From NCBI GenBank assembly GCA_007116835.1, contig SKHS01000099.1, forward strand, positions 1 through 16,233: a stretch of DNA of 16,233 nucleotides. The letters run 5' to 3'. The stretch's first letter is position 1; the number at the start of each line of letters is the position of its first letter. This document shows, one piece after another, positions 6,229 to 14,105 of this stretch. A model generated the notes under the pieces. It searched no databases. It saw only the letters and a program-made list of their open reading frames with translations, and had not been told where the DNA came from. Position numbers and translations under genes: made by a program. The stretch comes from Halomonas sp. (GTDB taxonomy: Bacteria > Pseudomonadota > Gammaproteobacteria > Pseudomonadales > Halomonadaceae).

Positions 6229-7398
6229 CTAGCGATGCTTCTCTCCTACGATGCTCGATGGCGTTCGCCATACCAGTAACGCCCCAAGCAAAAACAGCAC
6301 CGATGCCACCCACATGGCAATGGGCAGGCTAGTGCCATCGACGATGCGTCCACCAAACATGGCTCCTAAACCAATCGACATATTAAACGTAAAGGCCATT
6401 AGCGCGGTGGCGGCCTCGGTATTCGGCGCGGTGCGTAAAATCCAGGTTTGAATACTGACTGACACACTGCCAAAAACAGCGCCCCACACCATTAGCAGCA
6501 GTACACCGCTGGTAGGCTGAACACCCAGTAATGGGAATATAGCCACCACAACCAGCAACAGACTAGGAATCGCCAGCACTGCCCGGTAAGGGTGGCGACC
6601 TGCAAACACACCGGCGGCAATATTACCCAGGATCCCCGCCGCTCCATATAGCAGCAGCAAGCTACCTACATGGCGCTGAGCAACGCCGCTAATCTCCTGA
6701 AGAATGGGGCTGATAAAGGTATAAGCAGCAAAGTGCCCCACCACCACAAACCCCGTGGTTAACACTGCCACCCGTACACCACGATGACTAAACTGCTGCG
6801 CTAACACGCGCAGTCGTACTGGTTCTCTTGGGGGCAACGGCGGCAGCCAACACCACAGCGCAATGGCGGTTAACAGGCTTAGCCCACCCAACGCCCCAAA
6901 GGCGACTCGCCAGTTGCTCAGATCCCCTAGCAACGTGCCTAACGGCACCCCCAATACGGATGCAGCAGCCACGCCACCGAAGATAATGGTCATGGCCTTG
7001 GCGACTTGATCACGGGGCACCAGCCGAGGGGCAATACTGCCCGCAATGGCCCAAAATCCGCCGATGCTAATCCCCACCAATACGCGAGCGGCCAGTAACA
7101 ATCCGAAGTTGCTGGCCACCGCTGACAGCGCACTGCCAATCACCATCACAAGCATCATCAGCGTGAGCATGATGCGTCTATCTAACCGGCCTACCGCTAC
7201 CGGCAACAACGGTGCAGAAAAGGCGGCAACAACCCCTGGCACGGTCACCATCAGACCTGCCATGCCCGGTGTGACGCCCATGGATGAGGCTACCTGGGAA
7301 AGTAGCCCAATGGGCAGTTGCTCTGCGGTCACCAATAAAAAAATGCCGATCATCACGGCCACCACCGCCCACCAACGCGGTGCTTGCTCCTGCTCCAT
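6229..7398 (-). CDS. MFS efflux transporter, DHA1/NepI-like
   Basis: A 389-residue inner-membrane protein with about 12 hydrophobic segments, split six and six by the hydrophilic stretch LPPREPVRLRVLAQQFSHRG. It is a proton-driven exporter of the drug:H+ antiporter-1 type. Landmarks: GRLDRR after TM2 (motif A-like), and GISIGGFWAIAGSIAPRLVP plus GVPLGTLLGDLSNWR, which strongly resemble E. coli NepI (purine ribonucleoside efflux) and its YdhP/AraJ relatives. The substrate cannot be read from sequence. The chosen ATG (7398) has a purine-rich AGGAAAAGAGAAGAG upstream. A TTG at 7449 would start inside the pnp terminator stem and is unlikely. Only about 37 bp lie between that terminator and the ATG, so it may depend on read-through from pnp or on a promoter overlapping the stem. 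It converges with the thiolase gene. Confidence 0.85.
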   Translation of the reverse strand: MEQEQAPRWWAVVAVMIGIFLLVTAEQLPIGLLSQVASSMGVTPGMAGLMVTVPGVVAAFSAPLLPVAVGRLDRRIMLTLMMLVMVIGSALSAVASNFGLLLAARVLVGISIGGFWAIAGSIAPRLVPRDQVAKAMTIIFGGVAAASVLGVPLGTLLGDLSNWRVAFGALGGLSLLTAIALWCWLPPLPPREPVRLRVLAQQFSHRGVRVAVLTTGFVVVGHFAAYTFISPILQEISGVAQRHVGSLLLLYGAAGILGNIAAGVFAGRHPYRAVLAIPSLLLVVVAIFPLLGVQPTSGVLLLMVWGAVFGSVSVSIQTWILRTAPNTEAATALMAFTFNMSIGLGAMFGGRIVDGTSLPIAMWVASVLFLLGALLVWRTPSSIVGEKHR

Positions 7399-7426
7399 GG
7401 CTCTCTTCTCTTTTCCTGTACTGCCT

Positions 7427-7470
7427 ACAAAACGACACCGCCCCCGCAACTGAAAGCTGCGGGGGCGGTG
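7427..7470 (-). terminator. Intrinsic terminator after pnp
   Basis: A perfect 13-bp GC-rich inverted repeat (7436-7448 with 7458-7470) has a 9-nt loop. On the minus strand it is followed by TCGTTTTGT, an interrupted U-run. It lies 20 bp after the pnp stop and closes the rimP-to-pnp operon, perhaps leaking into the transporter gene. Confidence 0.85.
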
Positions 7471-7489
7471 ACTACATCAGCATTGCTAA

Positions 7490-9637
7490 CTAGTCAGCGA
7501 CATTCGCCTCAGCAGCGGCGAACGCCGCTTTCTCTTCCTCAGTGATCTCTTTGATTGAGAGCTTCACCCGGTTGCGGTTATCGATATCCAGTACTTTTAC
7601 AATCACATCGTCGCCTTCGTTTAGGAAGTCGCGTACGTTGTTAACGCGCTCAGCAACAATTTGCGAGATGTGTACCAGGCCGTCAGTACCCGGCATGATA
7701 TTTACAAAAGCGCCGAAGTCCGCGATGCGCACTACTTTACCGTTATAAAGCTTACCGATTTCCGCCTCGGCGGTAATTGCAAGCACGGTATCGATCGCTT
7801 TTTTGGCTGCGGCTTTATCTTCAGCGTAGATGCGAACGGTGCCATCATCATCCAGATCAATAGAGGCGCCAGTATCTTCGCAAATTTTACGAATGGTTGC
7901 GCCGCCTTTACCGATTACGTCACGAATCTTGTCTGGAGCGATCTTGATCGTCGCCATAGACGGGGCATTTTCCGATACATCGGTACGGCTTTGGCTGATC
8001 ACATCGTTCATCTGAGCAAGGATGCTGATGCGGGCGTCATGAGCCTGCTGCAGCGCCTTTTCCATGATCTCTTCGTCGATGCCTTCAATCTTAATGTCCA
8101 TTTGTAGGGCAGTGACACCCTCTTCAGAACCGGCAACTTTGAAGTCCATATCGCCCAGATGATCTTCGTCACCCAGGATATCGGTCAATACCGCATAGCC
8201 GTCTTCATCTTTCACCAAGCCCATGGCAATACCTGCCACCGGTGCTTTTAACGGCACGCCAGCATCCATCAGCGCAAGCGAGGTACCACATACCGACGCC
8301 ATCGAGCTTGATCCGTTAGATTCGGTGATTTCCGACACTACACGAATGGTGTAGGGGAAAACATCTTCTGACGGTAGCATTGCTTGAACGCCTCGGCGTG
8401 CTAAGCGGCCATGGCCAATTTCACGACGCTTTGGCCCGCCAAAAAAGCCGGATTCACCAACGCAGTAGGGAGGGAAGTTGTAGTGCAGCATAAAGCGATC
8501 TTTACGCTCACCTTCCAGGGACTCGATTAGCTGTGAGTCGCGCAGAGTGCCCAAGGTAGCAATCGCGATTGCCTGGGTCTCGCCACGGGTGAATACCGCC
8601 GAACCGTGGGTTTTGGGTAGCACGCCCACTTCGATCGCCAGCGGGCGTACTGTGGTGGCGTCGCGACCATCAATGCGTGGCTCGCCTTTCACGACACGAG
8701 AACGCACAACGCGTTTCTCAAGAGCAGAAAACGCTCCTTTCACGTCATCTTTGTTGAACTTGCCTTCTGTCTCTTCTTCACCTTCAGCGGCGACTAGCTG
8801 CGCGACAGCATCATCTTTCAGCGCTGACAGTGCATCTTGACGCGCCATTTTGTCGGTAATGCGGTAAGCGTCACCCACTTTGGCTTCAAAGGCGTCGGCA
8901 ATGGCCGTTTTCAGCGCTACATTTTCTTCCGCTGGCTGCCAGTCCCAGCGCGGCTTGCCCGCTTCCGCGACCAGCTCTTTAATCGCGCTAACGGCGACCT
9001 GCATTTCCTGGTGACCAAACAGCACGGCACCCAGCATTTCGTCTTCAAGCAGTTCTTGGGCTTCCGATTCCACCATCAATACGGCGTTTTCGGTACCGGC
9101 AACCACCATGTCCAGCTCAGAGGTCGTCAGCTCTTCAACGGTTGGGTTTAGGAAGTAACCCTGCTCTTCATTAAAGCCAACGCGCGCTGCGCCAATCGGG
9201 CCGTTAAACGGCACACCCGCAATACCCAACGCTGCCGAGGTGCCCAGTAGGGCTGCGATATCGGGGTCATGGTTACGATCCGTCGATAGTACAGTACAGA
9301 TTATCTGCACTTCGTTCATAAACCCTTTAGGAAACAGCGGACGAATCGGGCGATCGATCAAACGCGAGGTAAGGGTTTCTTTCTCAGTAGGACGCCCTTC
9401 GCGCTTAAAGAAGCCGCCGGGAATCTTGCCCACTGCGTAAGTTTTCTCTTGGTAATGTACCGAGAGCGGGAAGAAGGGCTGATTAGGATTCGCTTCTTTT
9501 TTGGCCACGACCGTACACAGTACGACGGTTTCATCCATGGTCACCATAACGGCACCAGTGGCTTGGCGAGCGATACGCCCAGTTTCTAGGGTGACGGTGC
9601 TACGACCGTATTGAAACGTTTTTTTTACCGGATTCAC
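7490..9637 (-). CDS. pnp: Polynucleotide phosphorylase (PNPase)
   Basis: Phosphorolytic 3'-5' exoribonuclease, a trimer and part of the RNA degradosome in many gammaproteobacteria. It degrades RNA, including poly(A) tails made by PcnB, encoded at the left of this window. The 715 residues show two RNase PH cores joined by an alpha-helical domain, the FHYNFPPY-like HYNFPPY motif, catalytic GDEDHLGDMD (489-498), a KH domain with GKGG (576-579) and an S1 domain (about 631-696). The start is GTG at 9637: AAAGGAAG lies just upstream on the minus strand and the product begins like E. coli PNPase. The ATG at 9655 has no Shine-Dalgarno, and its codons form the ribosome-binding site of the GTG. Eight consecutive A lie about 10 nt into the gene. 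It is separated from rpsO by a terminator and a structured leader. Confidence 0.97.
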   Translation of the reverse strand: MNPVKKTFQYGRSTVTLETGRIARQATGAVMVTMDETVVLCTVVAKKEANPNQPFFPLSVHYQEKTYAVGKIPGGFFKREGRPTEKETLTSRLIDRPIRPLFPKGFMNEVQIICTVLSTDRNHDPDIAALLGTSAALGIAGVPFNGPIGAARVGFNEEQGYFLNPTVEELTTSELDMVVAGTENAVLMVESEAQELLEDEMLGAVLFGHQEMQVAVSAIKELVAEAGKPRWDWQPAEENVALKTAIADAFEAKVGDAYRITDKMARQDALSALKDDAVAQLVAAEGEEETEGKFNKDDVKGAFSALEKRVVRSRVVKGEPRIDGRDATTVRPLAIEVGVLPKTHGSAVFTRGETQAIAIATLGTLRDSQLIESLEGERKDRFMLHYNFPPYCVGESGFFGGPKRREIGHGRLARRGVQAMLPSEDVFPYTIRVVSEITESNGSSSMASVCGTSLALMDAGVPLKAPVAGIAMGLVKDEDGYAVLTDILGDEDHLGDMDFKVAGSEEGVTALQMDIKIEGIDEEIMEKALQQAHDARISILAQMNDVISQSRTDVSENAPSMATIKIAPDKIRDVIGKGGATIRKICEDTGASIDLDDDGTVRIYAEDKAAAKKAIDTVLAITAEAEIGKLYNGKVVRIADFGAFVNIMPGTDGLVHISQIVAERVNNVRDFLNEGDDVIVKVLDIDNRNRVKLSIKEITEEEKAAFAAAEANVAD

Positions 9638-9693
9638 GGCGACTTCCTTTAACATTAATATCTACTTGTCTTTTCGCTTGGGTCGTTTTGACT

Positions 9694-9720
9694 CGCCACC
9701 ATTCTAGGCGCTGTGGCGCC
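9694..9720 (-). promoter_or_regulatory. pnp leader with two competing hairpins
   Basis: In the leader between the rpsO terminator and pnp, GGCGC/GCGCC (9707-9711 with 9716-9720) and CGCCAC/GTGGCG (9694-9699 with 9713-9718) cannot form together. In E. coli the pnp leader is a stem cut by RNase III, through which PNPase represses itself. A similar control here is possible, but this stem is short and the idea is inference. Confidence 0.35.
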
Positions 9721-9736
9721 GTACGGCTACCAGAAA

Positions 9737-9769
9737 CAAAAAAACGGGCAGCCCACAAGGGGCTGCCCG
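9737..9769 (-). terminator. Intrinsic terminator after rpsO
   Basis: A perfect 10-bp stem (9745-9754 with 9760-9769), loop 5 nt, is followed on the minus strand by seven T. It lies between rpsO and pnp, as the E. coli rpsO terminator t1 does, so part of pnp expression must come from read-through or from a promoter in the leader. Confidence 0.9.
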
Positions 9770-9792
9770 CTTTTGATCATTGCCGTTAATAC

Positions 9793-10062
9793 TTAACGGC
9801 GTAGACCTAAACGCTGAATCAGAGACTGATAGCGCTCAAAATCTTTACGCTTCAGGTAGTCCAGCAGCTTACGACGCTGGTTTACCATGCGGATCAGACC
9901 ACGACGAGAGTGGTGATCCTGCTTGTTGGTCTTGAAGTGGTCCTGCAGGCCATTAATGTTGGCGCTCAGCAGTGCAACCTGAACTTCAGGGGAACCGGTA
10001 TCGTTATCGCCGCGGCCGTATTCGTTGACGATCTCGGCCTTTTTCTCAGCGGTTAATGCCAT
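9793..10062 (-). CDS. rpsO: Small ribosomal subunit protein uS15
   Basis: Primary 16S rRNA-binding protein of the 30S platform, which contacts helices 20-22 and also forms bridge B4 to the 50S subunit. The 89 residues equal the E. coli length, with the signatures DTGSPEVQVALL, DHHSRRGLIRMVNQRRKLL and the C-terminal RLGLRR. Starts at ATG with GGAGAG 4 nt upstream. It sits between truB and pnp as in most gammaproteobacteria. E. coli S15 represses its own mRNA through a leader structure; a hairpin lies in the leader here too (10102-10127). Confidence 0.98.
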   Translation of the reverse strand: MALTAEKKAEIVNEYGRGDNDTGSPEVQVALLSANINGLQDHFKTNKQDHHSRRGLIRMVNQRRKLLDYLKRKDFERYQSLIQRLGLRR

Positions 10063-10101
10063 CTGTCTCTCCAGTAAGCAATATGCCTAAAAATGAATGG
10101 T

Positions 10102-10127
10102 TGAGACCACGCATATTTGCAGTCTCA
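10102..10127 (-). promoter_or_regulatory. Hairpin in the truB-rpsO gap (rpsO leader)
   Basis: TGAGAC (10102-10107) pairs with GTCTCA (10122-10127), with an inner GCA/TGC (10111-10113 with 10118-10120). It stands about 40 nt upstream of the rpsO start. It could be part of S15 feedback control or a processing site; there is no U-run directly after it, so it is not a typical terminator. Confidence 0.4.
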
Positions 10128-10181
10128 GGCGACTATCTTAACGTTCAATTTTCGCGCAAACCGCTACATCCTTGCAACGTT

Positions 10182-11102
10182 TTACGAGATAGCGACGGTA
10201 CTCAACAGCCGCTTGGGGGCCACTTCCTGCGCCCCTTTTACAACGCCAAGGCCGATAAACGTCTCAGCGTAATAAAGTCTTACCAGCGCATCAGGCTCCA
10301 GCGCACCAATCGCTAAACTAGCCGACTGGCCGTGCGCAAGGCACCCGAAAGCCGTTTCATCTACCGTCAGCGACGGCAAATGATCGACCAGCACGTCCGC
10401 AGGCATCAGTTCAGCCTCGCGGGTGGCCTGGCCTGCCAGCGCTTCAAGGTCTTCCAGCGTCCACATGGCGTCACCTTCAAAGGGCCCTGTTCTGAGCCTT
10501 CTCAACTGACTAATGTGGGCACCACAACCCAGCGCCTGACCAATATCTTCAGCCAAGGTGCGAATATACGTACCTTTGCTACAGCTGACTTCAAGTTCGA
10601 AGGCAGTGCCCTCGAAAGCAAGCAGCCGCGCATCATACACGCTTACTCGCCGCGCTGCACGCTCAACGTGCTTACCCTCACGGGCAAGCTCATAAAGCTT
10701 TTTGCCTTGATGCTTCAATGCCGAATACATTGGCGGCACTTGGTCAATCTCGCCGCGAAAACGCGCCAAGACTAACTCGACATCCTCAGCCGTTAAGCTG
10801 GGAATCTCTCGCTGCTCAATGACTGTACCTTCGGCATCACCGGTGTCGGTGATCACTCCCAGCTCTACCCGGGTGTGATACATCTTGTCGGCTTCTAACA
10901 AGTGCGCGGAAAACTTAGTGGCTTCCCCAAGACAAATAGGTAACAACCCAGTGGCCATAGGATCCAACGTGCCAGTATGACCGGCTTTTTGCGCCTCAAA
11001 CAGACGGCGCACACGCTGCAGTGCGTGGTTACTGGAAATGCCCTTGGGCTTATCCAGCAGCAGCACACCGTTAACCGGCAATCCGCGACGGCGACGTGCC
11101 AT
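10182..11102 (-). CDS. truB: tRNA pseudouridine-55 synthase
   Basis: Converts U55 in the T-loop of nearly all tRNAs to pseudouridine and also acts as a tRNA folding chaperone. The 306-residue protein has the LLLDKPKGISSN start, the catalytic Asp47 in GHTGTLDPMATGLLP, and motifs KMYHTRVELGVITDTGDAEG, VPPMYSALKHQG and SKGTYIRTLAEDIG. The C-terminal part from about residue 245 corresponds to the PUA-like domain. Its ATG overlaps the rbfA stop by one base (TAATG), so the two are translationally coupled. Confidence 0.97.
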   Translation of the reverse strand: MARRRRGLPVNGVLLLDKPKGISSNHALQRVRRLFEAQKAGHTGTLDPMATGLLPICLGEATKFSAHLLEADKMYHTRVELGVITDTGDAEGTVIEQREIPSLTAEDVELVLARFRGEIDQVPPMYSALKHQGKKLYELAREGKHVERAARRVSVYDARLLAFEGTAFELEVSCSKGTYIRTLAEDIGQALGCGAHISQLRRLRTGPFEGDAMWTLEDLEALAGQATREAELMPADVLVDHLPSLTVDETAFGCLAHGQSASLAIGALEPDALVRLYYAETFIGLGVVKGAQEVAPKRLLSTVAIS

Positions 11103-11518
11103 TAGCGCGTCTCCTCACCATGTTCGTTTTCGCTACCTTCCTCGTCATCCTGTTGGCGAGCGCGGTCAGTTGATACCGCTTCTTCAATCAATGATGAGAG
11201 GTGCTGGCCGCGCACCACGCTTTCATCGTAATGAAAGCGTAGCTCCGGTACGTGACGCAGCTTAATGCGCTTGGCAATTTGGCTTCTCAGAAAGCCTGCA
11301 GCGCGTTTCAGCACTTGTAGGTTTTCCTTGATACGCTCCGGATCTTGCTCACCCAATAAGGTGACATAGATATCGGCGTAGCCAAGATCACGACTAACGG
11401 TGGCACCGCTTACCGTAATCATCCCCAAGCGCGGATCTTTTACTTCGCGTTGGATCAGTACCGCCAGCTCCTTTTGGAGCTGGTCAGCTACCCGGTCGGT
11501 ACGCTTGAATTCGCGCAT
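11102..11518 (-). CDS. rbfA: 30S ribosome-binding factor A
   Basis: A small KH-type protein that binds immature 30S subunits and helps 16S 5'-end processing and cold adaptation. The 138 residues include the typical MREFKRTDRVADQLQKELA start, KDPRLGMITVSGATVSRDL (KH region) and LRHVPELRFHYDES. The last 25 residues are an acidic, disordered tail rich in Asp/Glu. Starts at ATG with GAGGAG 7 nt upstream. It lies 17 bp after infB, with a hairpin over the infB stop, and overlaps truB. Confidence 0.97.
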   Translation of the reverse strand: MREFKRTDRVADQLQKELAVLIQREVKDPRLGMITVSGATVSRDLGYADIYVTLLGEQDPERIKENLQVLKRAAGFLRSQIAKRIKLRHVPELRFHYDESVVRGQHLSSLIEEAVSTDRARQQDDEEGSENEHGEETR

Positions 11519-11529
11519 GATTGCTCCTC

Positions 11530-11546
11530 GCAGCCTTACAGGCTGC
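11530..11546 (-). promoter_or_regulatory. Hairpin over the infB stop, next to the rbfA Shine-Dalgarno
   Basis: GCAGCCT (11530-11536) and AGGCTGC (11540-11546) form a perfect 7-bp stem with a 3-nt loop. The stem contains infB's last codons and stop and ends directly before the rbfA GAGGAG. A ribosome finishing infB would melt it, so it may couple rbfA translation to infB. Confidence 0.5.
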
Positions 11547-14079
11547 GCTCGACCTTCACTTGGTCAAAGACTTCGATCTTGTCGTTGACCTGAACATCAT
11601 TGTAGTTCTTCACGCCGATGCCGCACTCCATACCGTTACGCACTTCTTGAACGTCGTCTTTGAAGCGGCGCAGCGACTCGAGCTCACCTTCGTAAATCAC
11701 CACATTGTCACGTAGGACGCGGATACGCTTGCTGCGTGATACGGTGCCTTCGACAACCATACAGCCAGCCACCGCACCAATTTTCGGCGCACGGAACACG
11801 TCGCGTACTTCGGCCACACCGACGATCTCTTCTTTCCACTCAGGAGCAAGCATACCGCTCATCGCCTGCTTAACTTCATCGATCAGCTGGTAGATAACGC
11901 TGTAATAGCGCAGATCCAGACCTTCACGTTCGATGATTTCACGAGCAGCAGCGTCAGCACGGACGTTGAAGCCGACAACGATAGCTTCAGAAGCAAGCGC
12001 CAGGTTGGCATCGGTACCGGTGATACCACCAACACCCGAAGAGACAACAGCGACTTCAACTTCACCCGTGGAGAGTTCTTCCAGGGCACCTTTGATCGCT
12101 TCCAACGAACCTTGAACGTCGGCTTTCAGAACGATGTTGACCTTGGCCACTTCGTCTTGGCCCATCTGGCTGAACATGTTCTCCAGCTTGGCTTTCTGCT
12201 GACGCGCCAGACGCACCTCGCGGTATTTGCCTTGGCGGAAGTTAGCCACTTCACGGGCCTTCTTCTCGTCGGCAACGACCATAAAGTCATCACCCGCATC
12301 CGGCGTACCATCCAGCCCCTGGATTTCGACCGGCATCGCAGGGCCTGCGGTATCAACTTGCTTGCCCAGCTCGTTGGTCAGCGCACGAACGCGACCGTAA
12401 TGCAGACCAGCCAGCACGATATCGCCTTTCTTCAGCGTGCCGTTTTGTACCAGCACCGTAGCAACCGGGCCGCGGCCTCTATCAAGACGCGACTCAACCA
12501 CAACACCTTTACCAGGTGCCGATGGCACGGCAGTCAGCTCGAGTACTTCTGATACCAGCTGAATGGCTTCCAGCAACTCTTCAATACCGTCGCCAGTTTT
12601 GGCAGACACATGTACGAACTGAGTGTCACCGCCCCACTCTTCTGAAATCACGCCATGCTGCGAGAGCTCATTACGAATGCGGTCGAAATCAGCGCCCGGC
12701 TTATCGATCTTGTTCACCGCCACTACCATCGGTACTTCGGCAGCTTTGGAGTGCTCAATCGCCTCGATCGTCTGAGGCATCACGCCATCGTCAGCAGCGA
12801 CGACCAGGATAACCACGTCCGTTGCCTTGGCACCACGTGCACGCATCGCGGTAAACGCCGCGTGGCCAGGGGTATCCAGGAAGGTAACGCCGCCGTGGTT
12901 GTCTTCCACGTGGTAAGCACCGATATGCTGGGTGATACCGCCCGCTTCGCCAGTGGCGACTTTGGCACGACGGATATAATCCAACAACGAGGTTTTACCG
13001 TGGTCAACGTGACCCATAACGGTAACCACCGGTGAACGGGTGATCTCTTCGCCTTCGTAGGAGATGCCTTCGAGCATTTCCGTTTCCAGCGCATCATCTT
13101 TCACCAGCTTGACCTTGTGGCCCATCTCTTCCGCTACGATGGCCGCAGTATCCTGGTCAATCGTTTGGTTGATGGTCACTGCCGCACCCATGTTGAACAT
13201 GGCCTTAATCACTTCATTGGCCTTGATCGACATTTTGTCGGCCAGGTCAGCAACGCTGATCGACTCAGGGATCGATACTTCACGCACGATCGGCTGGGTC
13301 GGCTTCTGGAAAGCGTGCTTGCCATTGCCACTTTGACTGGCACCACCGCGACGTCCGCCACGGCGTTCGGCACGTTTGACTTTCTTACCGCCGCCACCAC
13401 GCTTACGCTCTTCACGATCACCGCGATCGTCATCATCATCGCGACCTTTCTTCTTCGCAGCGGCCTTTTTAGGCGGCGCAGTACGACGATCAGTACGGCC
13501 TTCTTTAGGCGGTGCGGGCGGCATGTCATCGGGCGTCGGCGTATCGTCGATTTGCAGTTCAGGCACGGCGATATTGGGCACTTCCGCTGCTTTCGCCTTG
13601 GCCTTTTCTTCCTCGGCTTTGCGTGCTGCCTCTTCTGCCGCTTTCGCTTTTGCCGCCACTACCTTCTCTTCTGCTTCGCGAACATCACGCGCTTTACGCT
13701 CGGCTTCCGCTTCCGCCATATCGCCAACGAGCTGGCGTGGGCCAGAGTGCTTAGGCTCAGCCGCTTTTGGCTTTTCATCTTCAGCACTTTTAACGTACGT
13801 CTTTTTCTTACGTACCTGCACTTCAATCGTTTTGCCACGCTCGCCGGTTTTAATACGGCTGCGGGTTTTGCGAGTCAGCGTGATGCGGTTTTTGCTAGCA
13901 TCGCTGTCACCGCCGCCATGGCTTTTCTTCAAAAAGCTTAGCAGTGTTTGCTTGTCTTCTTCAGATACCGCATCGCTTTCTGACGCGTGCTTTAAACCAG
14001 CATCTTTCATCTGTTCCAATAGGCGGGGCACATCACGGCCCACCTTTACTGCAAAATCTTTAACTGTCATATCTGACAT
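11536..14079 (-). CDS. infB: Translation initiation factor IF-2
   Basis: GTPase that brings fMet-tRNA to the 30S subunit and promotes 50S joining. The 847 residues run as follows: N-terminal IF2-N fold (1-55), a long charged Ala/Glu/Lys segment likely helical (about 120-168), a disordered basic/acidic Gly-Arg-Asp linker (about 200-250), a second IF2-N module (about 268-320), the G domain with GHVDHGKT (356-363), GGITQHIGAYH, DTPGH (402-406) and NKID (456-459), then the beta-barrel and fMet-tRNA-binding C-domains. Starts at ATG, 5 nt after a GAGGAGGG Shine-Dalgarno. E. coli makes shorter IF2 forms from internal starts; I cannot tell whether this gene does. Antisense frames over the linker are long only because of its skewed composition. 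Confidence 0.98.
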   Translation of the reverse strand: MSDMTVKDFAVKVGRDVPRLLEQMKDAGLKHASESDAVSEEDKQTLLSFLKKSHGGGDSDASKNRITLTRKTRSRIKTGERGKTIEVQVRKKKTYVKSAEDEKPKAAEPKHSGPRQLVGDMAEAEAERKARDVREAEEKVVAAKAKAAEEAARKAEEEKAKAKAAEVPNIAVPELQIDDTPTPDDMPPAPPKEGRTDRRTAPPKKAAAKKKGRDDDDDRGDREERKRGGGGKKVKRAERRGGRRGGASQSGNGKHAFQKPTQPIVREVSIPESISVADLADKMSIKANEVIKAMFNMGAAVTINQTIDQDTAAIVAEEMGHKVKLVKDDALETEMLEGISYEGEEITRSPVVTVMGHVDHGKTSLLDYIRRAKVATGEAGGITQHIGAYHVEDNHGGVTFLDTPGHAAFTAMRARGAKATDVVILVVAADDGVMPQTIEAIEHSKAAEVPMVVAVNKIDKPGADFDRIRNELSQHGVISEEWGGDTQFVHVSAKTGDGIEELLEAIQLVSEVLELTAVPSAPGKGVVVESRLDRGRGPVATVLVQNGTLKKGDIVLAGLHYGRVRALTNELGKQVDTAGPAMPVEIQGLDGTPDAGDDFMVVADEKKAREVANFRQGKYREVRLARQQKAKLENMFSQMGQDEVAKVNIVLKADVQGSLEAIKGALEELSTGEVEVAVVSSGVGGITGTDANLALASEAIVVGFNVRADAAAREIIEREGLDLRYYSVIYQLIDEVKQAMSGMLAPEWKEEIVGVAEVRDVFRAPKIGAVAGCMVVEGTVSRSKRIRVLRDNVVIYEGELESLRRFKDDVQEVRNGMECGIGVKNYNDVQVNDKIEVFDQVKVERSL

Positions 14080-14105
14080 AGTGACCCTCCTCAGCCCGTG
14101 ACCTT

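Noticed and set aside
7399..7449. Upstream TTG start for the MFS transporter
   Set aside because: It would begin inside the pnp terminator hairpin; the ATG at 7398 has a purine-rich upstream stretch and gives a normal N-terminus.
13117..14101. Long plus-strand open frames opposite the start of infB
   Set aside because: They arise from the Lys/Glu/Ala/Gly-rich codon pattern of IF-2; the proteins are low-complexity and resemble nothing.
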